From NCBI GenBank assembly GCA_051883735.1, contig JBJEUH010000096.1, forward strand, positions 1 through 64,000: DNA of 64,000 nt, read 5' to 3'. Below, one piece after another: positions 1 through 7,636 of this stretch; the first letter of the stretch is position 1; the number at the start of each line of letters is the position of its first letter. The translations under genes were made by a program, and so were the position numbers. Source of the stretch: Ventricola sp051883735. Lineage in GTDB: Bacteria; Bacillota; Clostridia; Christensenellales; Aristaeellaceae. Below the pieces are notes generated by a model. The model worked only from the letters and a program-made list of their open reading frames with translations. It had not been told where the DNA came from and ran no database searches.

Positions 1-211
1 ACAGACGCTGATAGTAGGTCTTGATGCCATAGAGCTCCTCAAAGTGCTTGGCAGCGGCGGCCAGATACGGCTCCTCGCAGGAACCATAGACGACCAGCTC
101 GCCATCCTCCTTCGCGGCGGCGATCAGGGCCGGATCGATCTCGGCGCTGGCGACGCACGCAAAGGACAGCACGAGCACGGCAGCCATCAGGAGCGCAAAC
201 AGTTTCTTCAT
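1..211 (-). CDS. ABC transporter substrate-binding protein, N-terminal part (runs off window)
   Basis: Only the first 70 codons lie in the window. The protein begins with a lipoprotein-less Sec signal peptide (MKKLFALLMAAVLVLSFACV, cleavage probably after ASA near residue 23). It continues with an ELVVYGSCEEPYLAAAAKHF stretch typical of the first beta-strand and helix of periplasmic binding proteins of the iron(III)/spermidine/thiamine type, which start with 'VVY(G/T)..EE'. The start at 211 is set by AAGGGAG eight bases upstream and by a strong promoter further up. It should bind a ligand outside the membrane for an ABC importer whose other genes would lie left of the window. The ligand cannot be told from this fragment. 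Confidence 0.8.
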   Translation of the reverse strand, partial: MKKLFALLMAAVLVLSFACVASAEIDPALIAAAKEDGELVVYGSCEEPYLAAAAKHFEELYGIKTYYQRL

Positions 212-238
212 AGTCAGTTCTCCCTTTCTGATGATTTA

Positions 239-261
239 CACAAACCCACGCACGGTTTGTG
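239..261. promoter_or_regulatory. Stem-loop in the 5' UTR of the binding-protein gene
   Basis: A perfect 8-bp inverted repeat (CACAAACC / GGTTTGTG with a 7-base loop) sits between the promoter and the ribosome-binding site. It has no T-tract, so it is not a simple terminator. It could be an operator or an mRNA-stabilising hairpin. Confidence 0.45.
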
Positions 262-287
262 CAGGCTTTTTGCCTATTTCTTCCTAT

Positions 288-316
288 ATTATATGATTTC
301 GTTCATCCGATGTCAA
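288..316 (-). promoter_or_regulatory. Promoter of the binding-protein gene
   Basis: On the minus strand TTGACA (316-311) and TATAAT (293-288) are separated by 17 bases, a consensus vegetative promoter reading into the gene that starts at 211. Confidence 0.85.
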
Positions 317-397
317 CAACTTTGTGAAGGAAAGCGCATACGGTCAGCCTGTGCCGGTTCTCCATGAGAAGGTGCTTTGGGGAGAGAATGTGAACGA

Positions 398-508
398 ACT
401 CCCTCAGTCAGCTTCGCTGACAGCTCCCTCAAGAGGGAGCCTAAATTGCTTTCAGTAGCTTTAGCCTCCCTCCTGAGGGAGGTGGCTGCCGCAGCAGCCG
501 GAGGGAGT
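398..508. repeat. 111-bp palindromic MITE-like repeat
   Basis: The element is bounded by ACTCCCTC and its complement GAGGGAGT. Inside are five small hairpins in a row: GTCAGC-TTC-GCTGAC, GCTCCCTC-AA-GAGGGAGC, CTAAA..TTTAG, CCTCCCTC-CT-GAGGGAGG and GGCTGC-CGCA-GCAGCC. The two ends are imperfect inverted copies of each other. No ORF is credible. It looks like a non-autonomous mobile palindrome. Apart from this repeat, the promoter and the terminator at 564-595, the gap from 212 to 602 holds nothing recognisable. Confidence 0.7.
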
Positions 509-563
509 GACCTTCATTCGCTTAAGCTCCCTAAAGCGTCCTTATCGCAGGCAGCCCAGCTGC

Positions 564-595
564 AAAAAAGCAAGTCCGCTCATCAGACTTGCTTT
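564..595 (-). terminator. Rho-independent terminator after fabD
   Basis: Stem GCAAGTC/GACTTGC (570-576 with 586-592) is followed on the minus strand by six T residues (569-564). It lies just past the fabD stop codon and closes the acpP-accD-accA-fabH-fabD operon. Confidence 0.85.
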
Positions 596-602
596 CTTTC
601 CT

Positions 603-1532
603 TCACTTTTTCAGCGCATCCAGCGCGGCGCGCAGGCTCGCGGCGTCCTCCACCGCATAGCAGGTGATGGCGCTGCCCACGGTCTTGGCCACAAAGCCGG
701 AGAGCGCCCTGCCCGGGCCGATCTCCACCACCGTGTCCACGCCCAGCGCGGCCAGCTTGCGGATGGTGTCCTCCATGTAGACGCTCTCCTTCACCTGGCG
801 GCAGAGCAGCGCGGGGATCTCGTCGTCCTCGCCCTTCACGTCGCCCAGGCAGTTGAAGAGCACCGGGAAATTCATCTGCCCGAAGGTCTCCGTCTCAAAC
901 CGCGCTCTGAGCGCCTCGCTGGCGGGCTGCATCAGCGGCGTGTGGAACGGGCCGCTCACGCGCAGCGGCAGCAGCCTCCTCGCGCCCGCCGCCTTGGCAA
1001 GCTCGCCGGCCCTGGCCACCGCAGCCTTCTCACCGCCGATGACGAGTTGGCCGGGGCAGTTGTAGTTGCAGATTCTGACCACGCCCAGAGAAGCAGCCTC
1101 CTGACAGCAGCGCTCAAGCGCTTCGCGGTCAAGATTCAGCACGGCGGTCATCGCGCTCTCCACGCCCTCCGCCGCCTTCGCCATCGCCGCGCCGCGGTAC
1201 GCAACCAGCTCGACAGCCTGCCCCGCCGTGAACACGCCCGCACAGTGCAGCGCGCTGTATTCGCCCAGGCTCAGGCCCGCGGCGTACTCGGGCACAATCC
1301 CATTTTCCGCCAGCACGGCGTTCACGCCTGCGGCGAACGCGACCATGCACGGCTGGGTGTACTGGGTCTGGTTGATGATGCCGTCCGGGTCCTCAAAGCA
1401 GACCTTTTTCAGGTCAAAGTCGAGCGCCGCCGCGTCAAACGCTGCGCGGAACGCCGGATATTCCTCGTACAGATCGCGGCCCATGCCGGCCTTCTGGCTG
1501 CCCTGGCCCGCAAACAGAAATGCAAGTTTCAT
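603..1532 (-). CDS. fabD: Malonyl-CoA:ACP transacylase FabD
   Basis: 309 residues, full length for the family. It moves malonyl from CoA to acyl carrier protein to supply the elongation unit for fatty acid synthesis in the cytoplasm. The N-terminal FAGQGSQ motif, the GLSLGEYSA nucleophile elbow (active Ser88) and GPFHTPLM with the catalytic His197 are all present. The start at 1532 is chosen because AAGGAGA sits just upstream and MKLAFLFAGQGSQ is the family start; the frame stays open about 20 codons further but without homology. Last gene of the fatty-acid operon, separated from fabH by a copy of the double-hairpin repeat and followed directly by a terminator. Confidence 0.95.
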   Translation of the reverse strand: MKLAFLFAGQGSQKAGMGRDLYEEYPAFRAAFDAAALDFDLKKVCFEDPDGIINQTQYTQPCMVAFAAGVNAVLAENGIVPEYAAGLSLGEYSALHCAGVFTAGQAVELVAYRGAAMAKAAEGVESAMTAVLNLDREALERCCQEAASLGVVRICNYNCPGQLVIGGEKAAVARAGELAKAAGARRLLPLRVSGPFHTPLMQPASEALRARFETETFGQMNFPVLFNCLGDVKGEDDEIPALLCRQVKESVYMEDTIRKLAALGVDTVVEIGPGRALSGFVAKTVGSAITCYAVEDAASLRAALDALKK

Positions 1533-1546
1533 TCGAGTTCTCCTTT

Positions 1547-1606
1547 TTGGGGCTCTGCCCCAAACACGCAAGGGACATTGTCCCTTGACCATTCTTCGCT
1601 TCGCGG
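1547..1606 (+). repeat. Double-hairpin repeat family A, copy 1
   Basis: Short copy between fabH and fabD. First hairpin GGGGC-TCT-GCCCC (1549-1561), second AGGGAC-ATT-GTCCCT (1571-1585), then the family tail CTTCGCTTCGCGG. It lacks the GGATACGTT head seen in other copies. It lies inside an operon, so it must be transcribed. Confidence 0.75.
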
Positions 1607-1696
1607 CGGTTTCAAGATGCTGCGCAGAGGCAAACTCCGTTCGCCCTTCACAGGGACATCCTTTGCTTCAGACGCTTTGCCGCTGCAAGGCGCGTC

Positions 1697-2632
1697 TCAG
1701 ACCCTGAGCATGACGCCCGCCCAGGTCAGGCCGCCGCCGAAGCCCACCAGAATCACGCGCTGGCCGCTCGTCAGCCTGCCGCTCTCCTTCATCTCCGCCA
1801 GCGCCAGCGGGATACTCGCCGCGCTGGTATTGGCGTAGCGGTCGAGGTTCTTGTAGAACTTCTCCGCCGGCACGCCCAGCCTGCGCACGCTCGCGTCGAT
1901 GATGCGCTGATTCGCCTGATGGCAGACCACCCAATCGACGTCGTCCATCGTTTTGCCGGTTTTGGCAAGCAGCTCCTCCACCGTGGCGGGAATCGTCGAG
2001 ACGGCGAAGCGGAACACATTCTGGCCCTCCATGGTCATCGCCAGCGTGCGGCGCGGGCCGCCCAGCTGGATGGCCATGTCGCCGCGCGTGCCGCAGACAT
2101 AGGCGTACTCCGCATCCTCGTCCAGCGCGAACACCGCCGCGCCCGCCGCATCGCCAAAGAGCACGCAGGTGTTGCGGTCCGCCATGTCCAGCACCTGGCT
2201 CATCTGCTCGGCGCCGATCACCAGCGCGGCCTTGCCGCCGTGCGCCAGCAGCATCGCGCGCGCCGTGTCCACCGCGTACAAAAAGCCCGCGCACGCCGCG
2301 CCCAGGTCGAACACCGGGATGTTCTCGTTCAGCTCCAGCGCCTTGTGCACCAGGCATGCGGTGCTGGGCATCGCATATTCGCCGGAGGAGGTCGCCACGA
2401 TCACGCAGCCGATGTCCGCCTTGTCAAGACCGCTGTCATGAAGCGCCTTTTGGGCCGCCTCGATCGCCAGCGTGGTGGTGCTTTCGCCCTCGCCGCAGAA
2501 ATAGCGCTGGCGGATGCCCGTGCGGGTCGTGATCCACTCGTCGCTCGTCTCCACATAGGCCGTCATCGCGTCGTTGTCAAGCACGCGCGTGGGCAGCGCA
2601 TAACCCGTGCCCAGCAGTTTCAATCCGTTCAT
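1697..2632 (-). CDS. fabH: 3-oxoacyl-ACP synthase III FabH
   Basis: 311 residues. Condenses acetyl-CoA (or branched primers) with malonyl-ACP to start fatty acid synthesis. The thiolase-fold triad is complete: Cys114 in AACAGFLYA, His238 in CHQANQRI and Asn268 in RYANTSAA; the GGG loop near the C-terminus is also present. The start has AGAGAGG about six bases upstream. It is the fourth gene of the operon, 144 bp after accA. Branched-chain or straight-chain primer choice cannot be judged from sequence alone. Confidence 0.95.
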   Translation of the reverse strand: MNGLKLLGTGYALPTRVLDNDAMTAYVETSDEWITTRTGIRQRYFCGEGESTTTLAIEAAQKALHDSGLDKADIGCVIVATSSGEYAMPSTACLVHKALELNENIPVFDLGAACAGFLYAVDTARAMLLAHGGKAALVIGAEQMSQVLDMADRNTCVLFGDAAGAAVFALDEDAEYAYVCGTRGDMAIQLGGPRRTLAMTMEGQNVFRFAVSTIPATVEELLAKTGKTMDDVDWVVCHQANQRIIDASVRRLGVPAEKFYKNLDRYANTSAASIPLALAEMKESGRLTSGQRVILVGFGGGLTWAGVMLRV

Positions 2633-2776
2633 ACATGCCTCTCTTTGTCATGGGAATCCTTTTGCAAAGCACCGGTGGCGCGGAGCAGCAGGATTCATTT
2701 TGTTTCGTCGGTGTGCCGCCGGCAGCAAGCCGGTTGGTTCAATCTTTTAACTAATTGTGTGAAGGTTCAGGCTGCC

Positions 2777-3685
2777 TTACGCCAGCCCGATCCTTCTGTA
2801 CTTCGCATAGCGTTCGCGCACAAGCGTGTCCGCATCCTTGTCCTCCAGCGCGCAGAGCGCCTGCGCGATCTCCCGGTCCAGCCGCTCAAACAGCGTCTTC
2901 GTGTCCCGCTGCGCGCCGCCGACGGCCTCCGGAATGATCCCGTCGATCACGCCGAAGCCCAGCAGATCCTGCGCGGTCAGCTTGAGCGCCAGACAGGCTT
3001 CGTCGCGCTTCTTGGGGTCCTTCCACAGGATGCTCGCGCAGCCCTCCGGCGTGACCACCGAGTAATACGCGTTTTCCAGCATCAGAATGCGGTCGGCCAG
3101 GCCCAGCGCCAGCGCGCCGCCGCTGCTGCCCTCGCCCGTGACGATGGAGAGCACCGGCACGCGCAGTCTGCTCATCTCCGCCAGGTTTCTGGCGATGGCC
3201 TCGCCCTGGCCGCGCTCCTCGGCCTCCATGCCGGGGTACGCGCCCGGCGTATCGATGAATGTGATCACCGGACGGCCGAACTTCTCCGCCTGCTTCATCA
3301 TGCGCAGCGCCTTGCGATAGCCCTCGGGGCCCGGCATGCCGAAGTTGCACGCCAGGTTTTCCTCGATGTTGTCGCCCTTTTTGTGGCCCAGCACCGTCAC
3401 CGGGCGGCCGTGGAAGAGCGCAATGCCGCCCAGAATGCTCCTGTCCTCGCGGCACTGCCGGTCGCCGCGCTGCTCAAAGAAATCCGTGAACAGCGCGGAG
3501 AGATACTGCCCGATCTTCGGCCGCTTGGGATAGCGCGTCATGAGCACCTTCTGCTCCGGCGTGAGGTCGGAAAGCTGATGAAGCAGCTCGTCGCGCCGCG
3601 CGGCAAGCTGCGCGAATTCCCCGCCCTGCGCCGTGCGCAGCGCGCTTTCGATCTCCTCGAGCTCGCGAATCATCGTCTTGATCAT
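2777..3685 (-). CDS. accA: Acetyl-CoA carboxylase carboxyltransferase subunit alpha
   Basis: 302 residues. Together with AccD it transfers the carboxyl group from carboxybiotin to acetyl-CoA. Seen: an N-terminal helical region (MIRELEEIESAL), the core with LGHKKGDNIEENL, TFIDTPGAYPG and GEGSSGGALALG, and PEGCASILWKD near the C-terminus, all typical of AccA. Start overlaps the accD stop by four bases, so translation is probably coupled. The biotin carboxylase (AccC) and biotin carrier (AccB) genes are not in this window. The 144-bp gap after it contains only an unremarkable CCGGC..GCCGG stem. Confidence 0.95.
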   Translation of the reverse strand: MIKTMIRELEEIESALRTAQGGEFAQLAARRDELLHQLSDLTPEQKVLMTRYPKRPKIGQYLSALFTDFFEQRGDRQCREDRSILGGIALFHGRPVTVLGHKKGDNIEENLACNFGMPGPEGYRKALRMMKQAEKFGRPVITFIDTPGAYPGMEAEERGQGEAIARNLAEMSRLRVPVLSIVTGEGSSGGALALGLADRILMLENAYYSVVTPEGCASILWKDPKKRDEACLALKLTAQDLLGFGVIDGIIPEAVGGAQRDTKTLFERLDREIAQALCALEDKDADTLVRERYAKYRRIGLA

Positions 3686-4479
3686 GTGCGCTTCACCCCG
3701 CCTTCATGCAGCCTGAGCAGCTGGGCAAGCACCGCACGCATCTGCGCACGCGGCACGATCTGGTCGACAAAGCCGTGCTCCTGCTGGAACTCGCTGCGCT
3801 GAAAGCCCTCCGGCAGCCGCTGGCCGATCGTCTGCTCGATCACGCGCGGGCCGGCAAAGCCGATGAGCGCGTCCGGCTCGGCGAGCATGATGTCGCCCAG
3901 CGAGGCAAAGCTCGCCGTCACGCCGCCGGTCGTCGGGTTGGTGAGCACGCTGATGTACAGGCCGCCCTTTTCGGAAAAGTCCGCAACCGCGGCGCTGGTC
4001 TTGGCCATCTGCATGAGCGAAAAGAAGCCCTCCTGCATGCGCGCGCCGCCGCTGGCGGAAAACATGATGAGCGGAAGGCGCGCATCCCGTGCATACTCGA
4101 TCGCCCGCGTGATCTTCTCGCCCACGGCGGTGCCCATGCTGCCCATGAAGAACTGTGCGTCCAGCACGGAGAGCACCGCCGGATGTCCGTCGATGCAGCC
4201 CGTCGCCGTCATCACGGCCTCCTGCATGCCGGTCTTCTCGCGCTGCGCCGCCAGCTTCTTCTGATAGCCGGGGAACGCCAGCGGGTCGCCGCCGACCAGA
4301 TCGGCGTTCAGCTCCCGGAGCGTGCCCTCGTCGCACAGCGCCGTCAGCCGCGCCCTCGCGGAGATCAGCTGGTGCGAGCCGCAGGCCGGGCACACGCACA
4401 GGCTTTCACGCCAAACAGCCTGCGTCGTCTCGCGTCCGCAGGCCGGGCAGGTCACCATCGTCTCAGGCGCCCTGTTCAT
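3682..4479 (-). CDS. accD: Acetyl-CoA carboxylase carboxyltransferase subunit beta
   Basis: 265 residues. Partner of AccA. The N-terminal zinc ribbon is visible as C11, C14, C30 and C33, followed by the carboxyltransferase core (VGEKITRAIEYA, SASGGARMQEG, TNPTTGGVTASF, GFAGPRVIEQT). The start is uncertain: ATG at 4479 overlaps acpP by 17 bp with a poor ribosome-binding site, while ATG at 4458 (residue 8) lies four bases after the acpP stop. Either way the gene is translationally coupled to acpP. Confidence 0.93.
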   Translation of the reverse strand: MNRAPETMVTCPACGRETTQAVWRESLCVCPACGSHQLISARARLTALCDEGTLRELNADLVGGDPLAFPGYQKKLAAQREKTGMQEAVMTATGCIDGHPAVLSVLDAQFFMGSMGTAVGEKITRAIEYARDARLPLIMFSASGGARMQEGFFSLMQMAKTSAAVADFSEKGGLYISVLTNPTTGGVTASFASLGDIMLAEPDALIGFAGPRVIEQTIGQRLPEGFQRSEFQQEHGFVDQIVPRAQMRAVLAQLLRLHEGGVKRT

Positions 4480-4693
4480 TGAGGTACTCGTGCAGATCGT
4501 TCAGGGTACGGAAGGTCGCCATCAGGTCGTCCGGCACGTTCACGCCGGTCTTGTCCTCCAGCGCCATCGCCAGCTCCACGGTATCCAAGCTGTCCGCGCA
4601 CACGTCCGGCACCAGCTTGGCGTCCGGGGCCACCTTCTCCTCGCCGCAGTTGACGGTCGCGAGGATGATCTCCTTCAGGCTCTCAAAGGTCAT
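4463..4693 (-). CDS. acpP: Acyl carrier protein
   Basis: 76 residues, acidic, with the phosphopantetheine attachment site DSLDTVEL (Ser35). Carries growing acyl chains on the phosphopantetheine arm. The start at 4693 is fixed by AAGGAGAT eight bases upstream; the frame is open for 18 more codons but these are leader DNA downstream of the promoter. First gene of the operon, so one promoter feeds the carrier protein, both carboxyltransferase subunits and the initiating enzymes. A Cys in place of the usual hydrophobic residue precedes ADSLD; the modification site itself is intact. Confidence 0.95.
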   Translation of the reverse strand: MTFESLKEIILATVNCGEEKVAPDAKLVPDVCADSLDTVELAMALEDKTGVNVPDDLMATFRTLNDLHEYLNEQGA

Positions 4694-4745
4694 ATGTTGA
4701 ATCTCCTTCATGTCGTATTGATCATGCGCATAGCTGCGCATCTTC

Positions 4746-4773
4746 ATTGTATCAAAGCGGACCGATTTGTCAA
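4746..4773 (-). promoter_or_regulatory. Promoter of the fatty-acid operon
   Basis: TTGACA (4773-4768), 16-base spacer, TACAAT (4751-4746) on the minus strand. It lies immediately after the stop codon of the SGNH gene, and transcripts would start about 45 bases before acpP. No clear FapR or FabT operator was seen. Confidence 0.8.
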
Positions 4774-4780
4774 GAGGGAC

Positions 4781-5773
4781 TTATTTGCCCGACCAGTTTT
4801 GGGCCCTGTACGCCTCGTACTGCGCCAGGTTCTCGTCCCAATGGGCGTATGCGCTGTCGCCGCGCCTGTCGGGCAGGTCGCAGTGCTCCGCAAGCCACGC
4901 GCCCAGAAACGCGGTCGTCTTGCTCGCGCCGTCCGGGTTGAGATGGCCGTGCCAATCGTAGCAGTCTGTCTGGTTATCCACAATATCCATGCGCACCATG
5001 TTGACAAACGGTACGCCCAGCTCGTCCGCAACGCGCTGCACGCTGTTCATGTCCATCTGCTCCTGCTCAGACGCGTGCCCCGGCAGGGCCACGAACACGG
5101 GCTCCACGCCCCGCTCCCGGCAGAGCGCCGCGATCTCGCGCAGCGCCTGATGGCCCGGCAGCTCGCCCTGCTCCATCTCGTCGGTGAAGGTGTAGCCCTC
5201 CCGCGTCTGGCGGCTCAGGCGCATCTCGCCGCCCATCATGTACGGCTCGCATTCCACCAGCCGCTCCGACTGGCCGGAGAGGATTTCCTCCCAGCGGCCA
5301 TGATACAGCGAGAACGGCATGAGGAACTCGATCCTTCCGCCCTCCGGCTGCGTGGCGCAGACCGCCCGGATCTTCGAGCGGGACAGCGGCAGCGCGTCGT
5401 AGAACAGGTGCCGGAACGAGTACGTCCATCCCTCATCCACCTCATGGCGCACATAGAACACGTCGATCACCGCAACCCTGGGCGTGTGATAGTCAAGCGC
5501 CGCCTCCAGCACCCAGCGCGTCACGCCCAGCGGCTCGGAGTTATTGCCCATGTTGTAGCTGGTGATGCCGTAATCGCGCCACAGCTCCATCGGCGAGATG
5601 CCGTCGAGCACGCGGCTCGTGCCCAGAAACAGCACGTCAAAATCCTGCTTCTCCGCAAAGAACGCGCCGTACTTGCGCTCGCTGTCGTCGCGGCACATAC
5701 CCTGATCCAGCAGCGCCAGGCAGCACACCAGCGCCGCCAGCCAGAGCGCGGTCATCGCGATTTTTTTCTTCAT
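4781..5773 (-). CDS. SGNH/AlgX-DltD-like membrane-anchored protein, O-acetylation partner
   Basis: 330 residues. One N-terminal membrane segment (about residues 4-22, MKKKIAMTALWLAALVCCLA) and an extracellular SGNH-hydrolase-like domain: FLGTSRVLDG near residue 50 (the Ser block), GNNSE, and DWHGHLNPDGA near the end (Asp-x-x-His). Proteins of this class take an acyl group handed across the membrane by an MBOAT protein and attach it to a cell-surface polymer. The MBOAT gene lies directly upstream on the same strand, which supports that role. The start at 5773 has AGAGGA eight bases upstream; an ATG nine bases earlier is too close to that site. Substrate polymer unknown; teichoic acid D-alanylation is less likely because dltA and dltC are absent. 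Confidence 0.75.
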   Translation of the reverse strand: MKKKIAMTALWLAALVCCLALLDQGMCRDDSERKYGAFFAEKQDFDVLFLGTSRVLDGISPMELWRDYGITSYNMGNNSEPLGVTRWVLEAALDYHTPRVAVIDVFYVRHEVDEGWTYSFRHLFYDALPLSRSKIRAVCATQPEGGRIEFLMPFSLYHGRWEEILSGQSERLVECEPYMMGGEMRLSRQTREGYTFTDEMEQGELPGHQALREIAALCRERGVEPVFVALPGHASEQEQMDMNSVQRVADELGVPFVNMVRMDIVDNQTDCYDWHGHLNPDGASKTTAFLGAWLAEHCDLPDRRGDSAYAHWDENLAQYEAYRAQNWSGK

Positions 5774-5787
5774 ATTCAACATCCTCT

Positions 5788-5855
5788 TTGGGGGCTGCTG
5801 CCCCAAACCCCGCCCGAGGGACATCGTCTCTCAGACTCTCTTCATCGCTTCGCGG
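5788..5855 (+). repeat. Double-hairpin repeat family A, copy 2
   Basis: GGGGCTGC-TGCCCC hairpin, AAACCCCGC linker, an imperfect GAGGGACATCGTCTCTC hairpin and the TTCATCGCTTCGCGG tail. It lies between the MBOAT gene and its SGNH partner, inside a probable operon. Confidence 0.75.
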
Positions 5856-5882
5856 CGCATGGCCGTCTGGTTTGCGCCCGCG

Positions 5883-7316
5883 TCAGAACTGGAAGTAAAT
5901 GAACGCCTGCGCCGCGTAGCCCGGGCCCCACACGCCGAACACGACGACCGCCAGCACGGCCAGCAGGTACAGCAGGCAGCGCGCCGCGGCCGGAAGCCTG
6001 TCCGTAAGCTCCGTGAGCGACCTGCGCTTCTCGTGAATCAGCTCGATGACAAACAGGATCACAAAGCACACGCCCGTGCACAGCGCCTGCATGGCGGAAA
6101 ACCCGCTCTCGATGCCCGGCGCGTTCCACGCCGTCGGAATGCGCAGCAGCATGCCCAGCGCCGAGGACAGCGAGCCCGCCCGGAAGATGAGCATCGTGAT
6201 GAGAATCAGGAAGTCCGTCCAGAGGATGTGGAGCAGCAGATCGATTTTCGGGAACCTCGGCTTGCGATTGGGCTGGGGCAGCAGGCCCTCGACGACCTGC
6301 AGCGCGCCGTTGAGCATGCCCCAGGCGACGTACTTGAGCGCCGCGCCATGCCACAGGCCCGAGACGGTGTAGACGATCATCAGGTTTCTGGCCTGCTTGA
6401 GCTTGCCGCCGCGGCCCGCGCCCAGCGGGAAATAGATGTAATCGCGGAACCAGGTCGAAAGGCTGATGTGCCATCTGGCCCAGAAGTTCTGCACGGAGTG
6501 CGCGAAATACGGCTGGCGGAAGTTGGTCATCAGCTCTACGCCCAGCACCTTGGCCGCGCCGATGGCGATATGGCTGTAGCCGGCGAAATCGCACAGGTCC
6601 TGCACGGCGAACACGAACGTCGCCAGCGCGATCTGCGCGCCGGACGCGCCAACCCAGCCGCCGTAAATCGCATCGACGTACATGCACGCGCGATCCGCGA
6701 TGACCACCTTTTCAAAGAAGCCCAGCAGCATGATCAGCAGGCCCTGGCGCGTGCGCTCCCAGTCAAAGCGGTGCTCCGCCGTCACCTGGCGGAGCAGGCG
6801 GCTGCTGCGCTCGATCGGGCCGGCGACCAGCTGCGGAAAGAACGACACAAACAGCGCGTATTTGAACAAATTTCGTTCGGCCTTCACGCGCCCTTTGTAC
6901 ACATCGATCACATAGGACAGCGCCTGGAAGATGTAGAAGCTGATGCCCACCGGCAGGAGAATCGACACCCTCGGCGTGGTCACGGGGATGGAAAGCAGAT
7001 CGCACGCGCGCTGGATCACATCAAGGAAGAAGCCCGTATACTTGAAATACCCCAGCAGCCCGATGTTGAAGACGATGCCGGCGATCATCGCGAGCTTCTT
7101 GTGCTTCTTCTCATGCAGCGCCGTGATGGCCAGGCCGCACCCGTACGTCACGACCGTGCACGCCGCCATCAGCAGCGCGTATTCCGCGTGCCAGTTCATG
7201 TAGAAGAAGTAGCTCATCACCAGCAGCCAGATCCACTGGATCCTGCCGGGCAGCAGGAAGTAGACCGCCGTGACGACCGGGAAGAAAATCAAAAATTCAA
7301 ATGAATTAAACAGCAT
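5883..7316 (-). CDS. MBOAT family membrane O-acyltransferase (AlgI/DltB-like)
   Basis: 477 residues, about ten membrane segments. Shows the AlgI-type signature: FFPQLVAGPIER near 159-170, FWARWHISLSTWFRDYIYFP with the conserved His283, and SGLWHGA with the catalytic His323. Such enzymes pass an acyl group, usually acetyl, through the membrane to a secreted or anchored partner. The SGNH protein gene follows on the same strand with a family A repeat between. The start has AGGTGA upstream. Likely modifies a surface polysaccharide; the polymer is not known. Confidence 0.88.
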   Translation of the reverse strand: MLFNSFEFLIFFPVVTAVYFLLPGRIQWIWLLVMSYFFYMNWHAEYALLMAACTVVTYGCGLAITALHEKKHKKLAMIAGIVFNIGLLGYFKYTGFFLDVIQRACDLLSIPVTTPRVSILLPVGISFYIFQALSYVIDVYKGRVKAERNLFKYALFVSFFPQLVAGPIERSSRLLRQVTAEHRFDWERTRQGLLIMLLGFFEKVVIADRACMYVDAIYGGWVGASGAQIALATFVFAVQDLCDFAGYSHIAIGAAKVLGVELMTNFRQPYFAHSVQNFWARWHISLSTWFRDYIYFPLGAGRGGKLKQARNLMIVYTVSGLWHGAALKYVAWGMLNGALQVVEGLLPQPNRKPRFPKIDLLLHILWTDFLILITMLIFRAGSLSSALGMLLRIPTAWNAPGIESGFSAMQALCTGVCFVILFVIELIHEKRRSLTELTDRLPAAARCLLYLLAVLAVVVFGVWGPGYAAQAFIYFQF

Positions 7317-7368
7317 ATGTTCACCTGTACAGCGTTTACATGGATGTTCACACAGATATACAGATTAT

Positions 7369-7397
7369 ATTATAATCGATGCTCCGCCGTCTGACTA
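7369..7397 (-). promoter_or_regulatory. Possible promoter of the MBOAT-SGNH pair
   Basis: TATAAT at 7374-7369 with a 17-base spacer to TAGTCA (7397-7392), four of six matches to the -35 consensus. A second TATAAT overlaps it at 7369-7364. The -35 match is weak. Confidence 0.5.
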
Positions 7398-7488
7398 GCC
7401 CCGATTTTGCTAACCTGCCGCGTTTCAGGCAGGCGAAGAACGAACTGGCGTACACGCGCTGAAGCCTTACCTCCTCATATGCAAAAAA

Positions 7489-7588
7489 GCGGGCTGTGCC
7501 CGCTCCCACTTCCGAACAGCTTTGCAAAATCAAGTCATTCGGTGCCCGCTGTACGGTTTTTTGACGCAATTTTCTATGAGGCAAAAAA
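7489..7588 (+). repeat. Terminator-bearing repeat family C, copy 1
   Basis: About 100 bp, a diverged copy of the tandem units at 47559-47754. It starts with GCGGGCTGTGCCCGC, which read on the minus strand is a hairpin followed by TTTTTT, and continues with CTTCCGAACAGCTTTGCAAA. The gap 7317-7636 contains this repeat, the promoter at its left end and the terminator at its right end. Confidence 0.8.
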
Positions 7589-7618
7589 GTTCCGGGAGGA
7601 AATCCTTCCGGAACTTTT
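7583..7618 (-). terminator. Rho-independent terminator after the M18 peptidase gene
   Basis: Stem AAAAGTTCCGG / CCGGAACTTTT (7585-7595 with 7608-7618) with a T-run on the minus strand. The family C repeat just beyond it supplies a second terminator hairpin. Confidence 0.85.
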
Positions 7619-7636
7619 GCTGATGATTGTGTCAGA

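Noticed and set aside
2633..2776. FapR or FabT operator between accA and fabH
   Set aside because: A TTAGTTAAAA-like stretch is present but does not form the expected palindrome.
1919..7304. Several long plus-strand open frames (1919-3802, 4322-5902, 5859-7304)
   Set aside because: They mirror fabH, accA, accD, the SGNH and the MBOAT genes, whose minus-strand proteins carry full family motifs.
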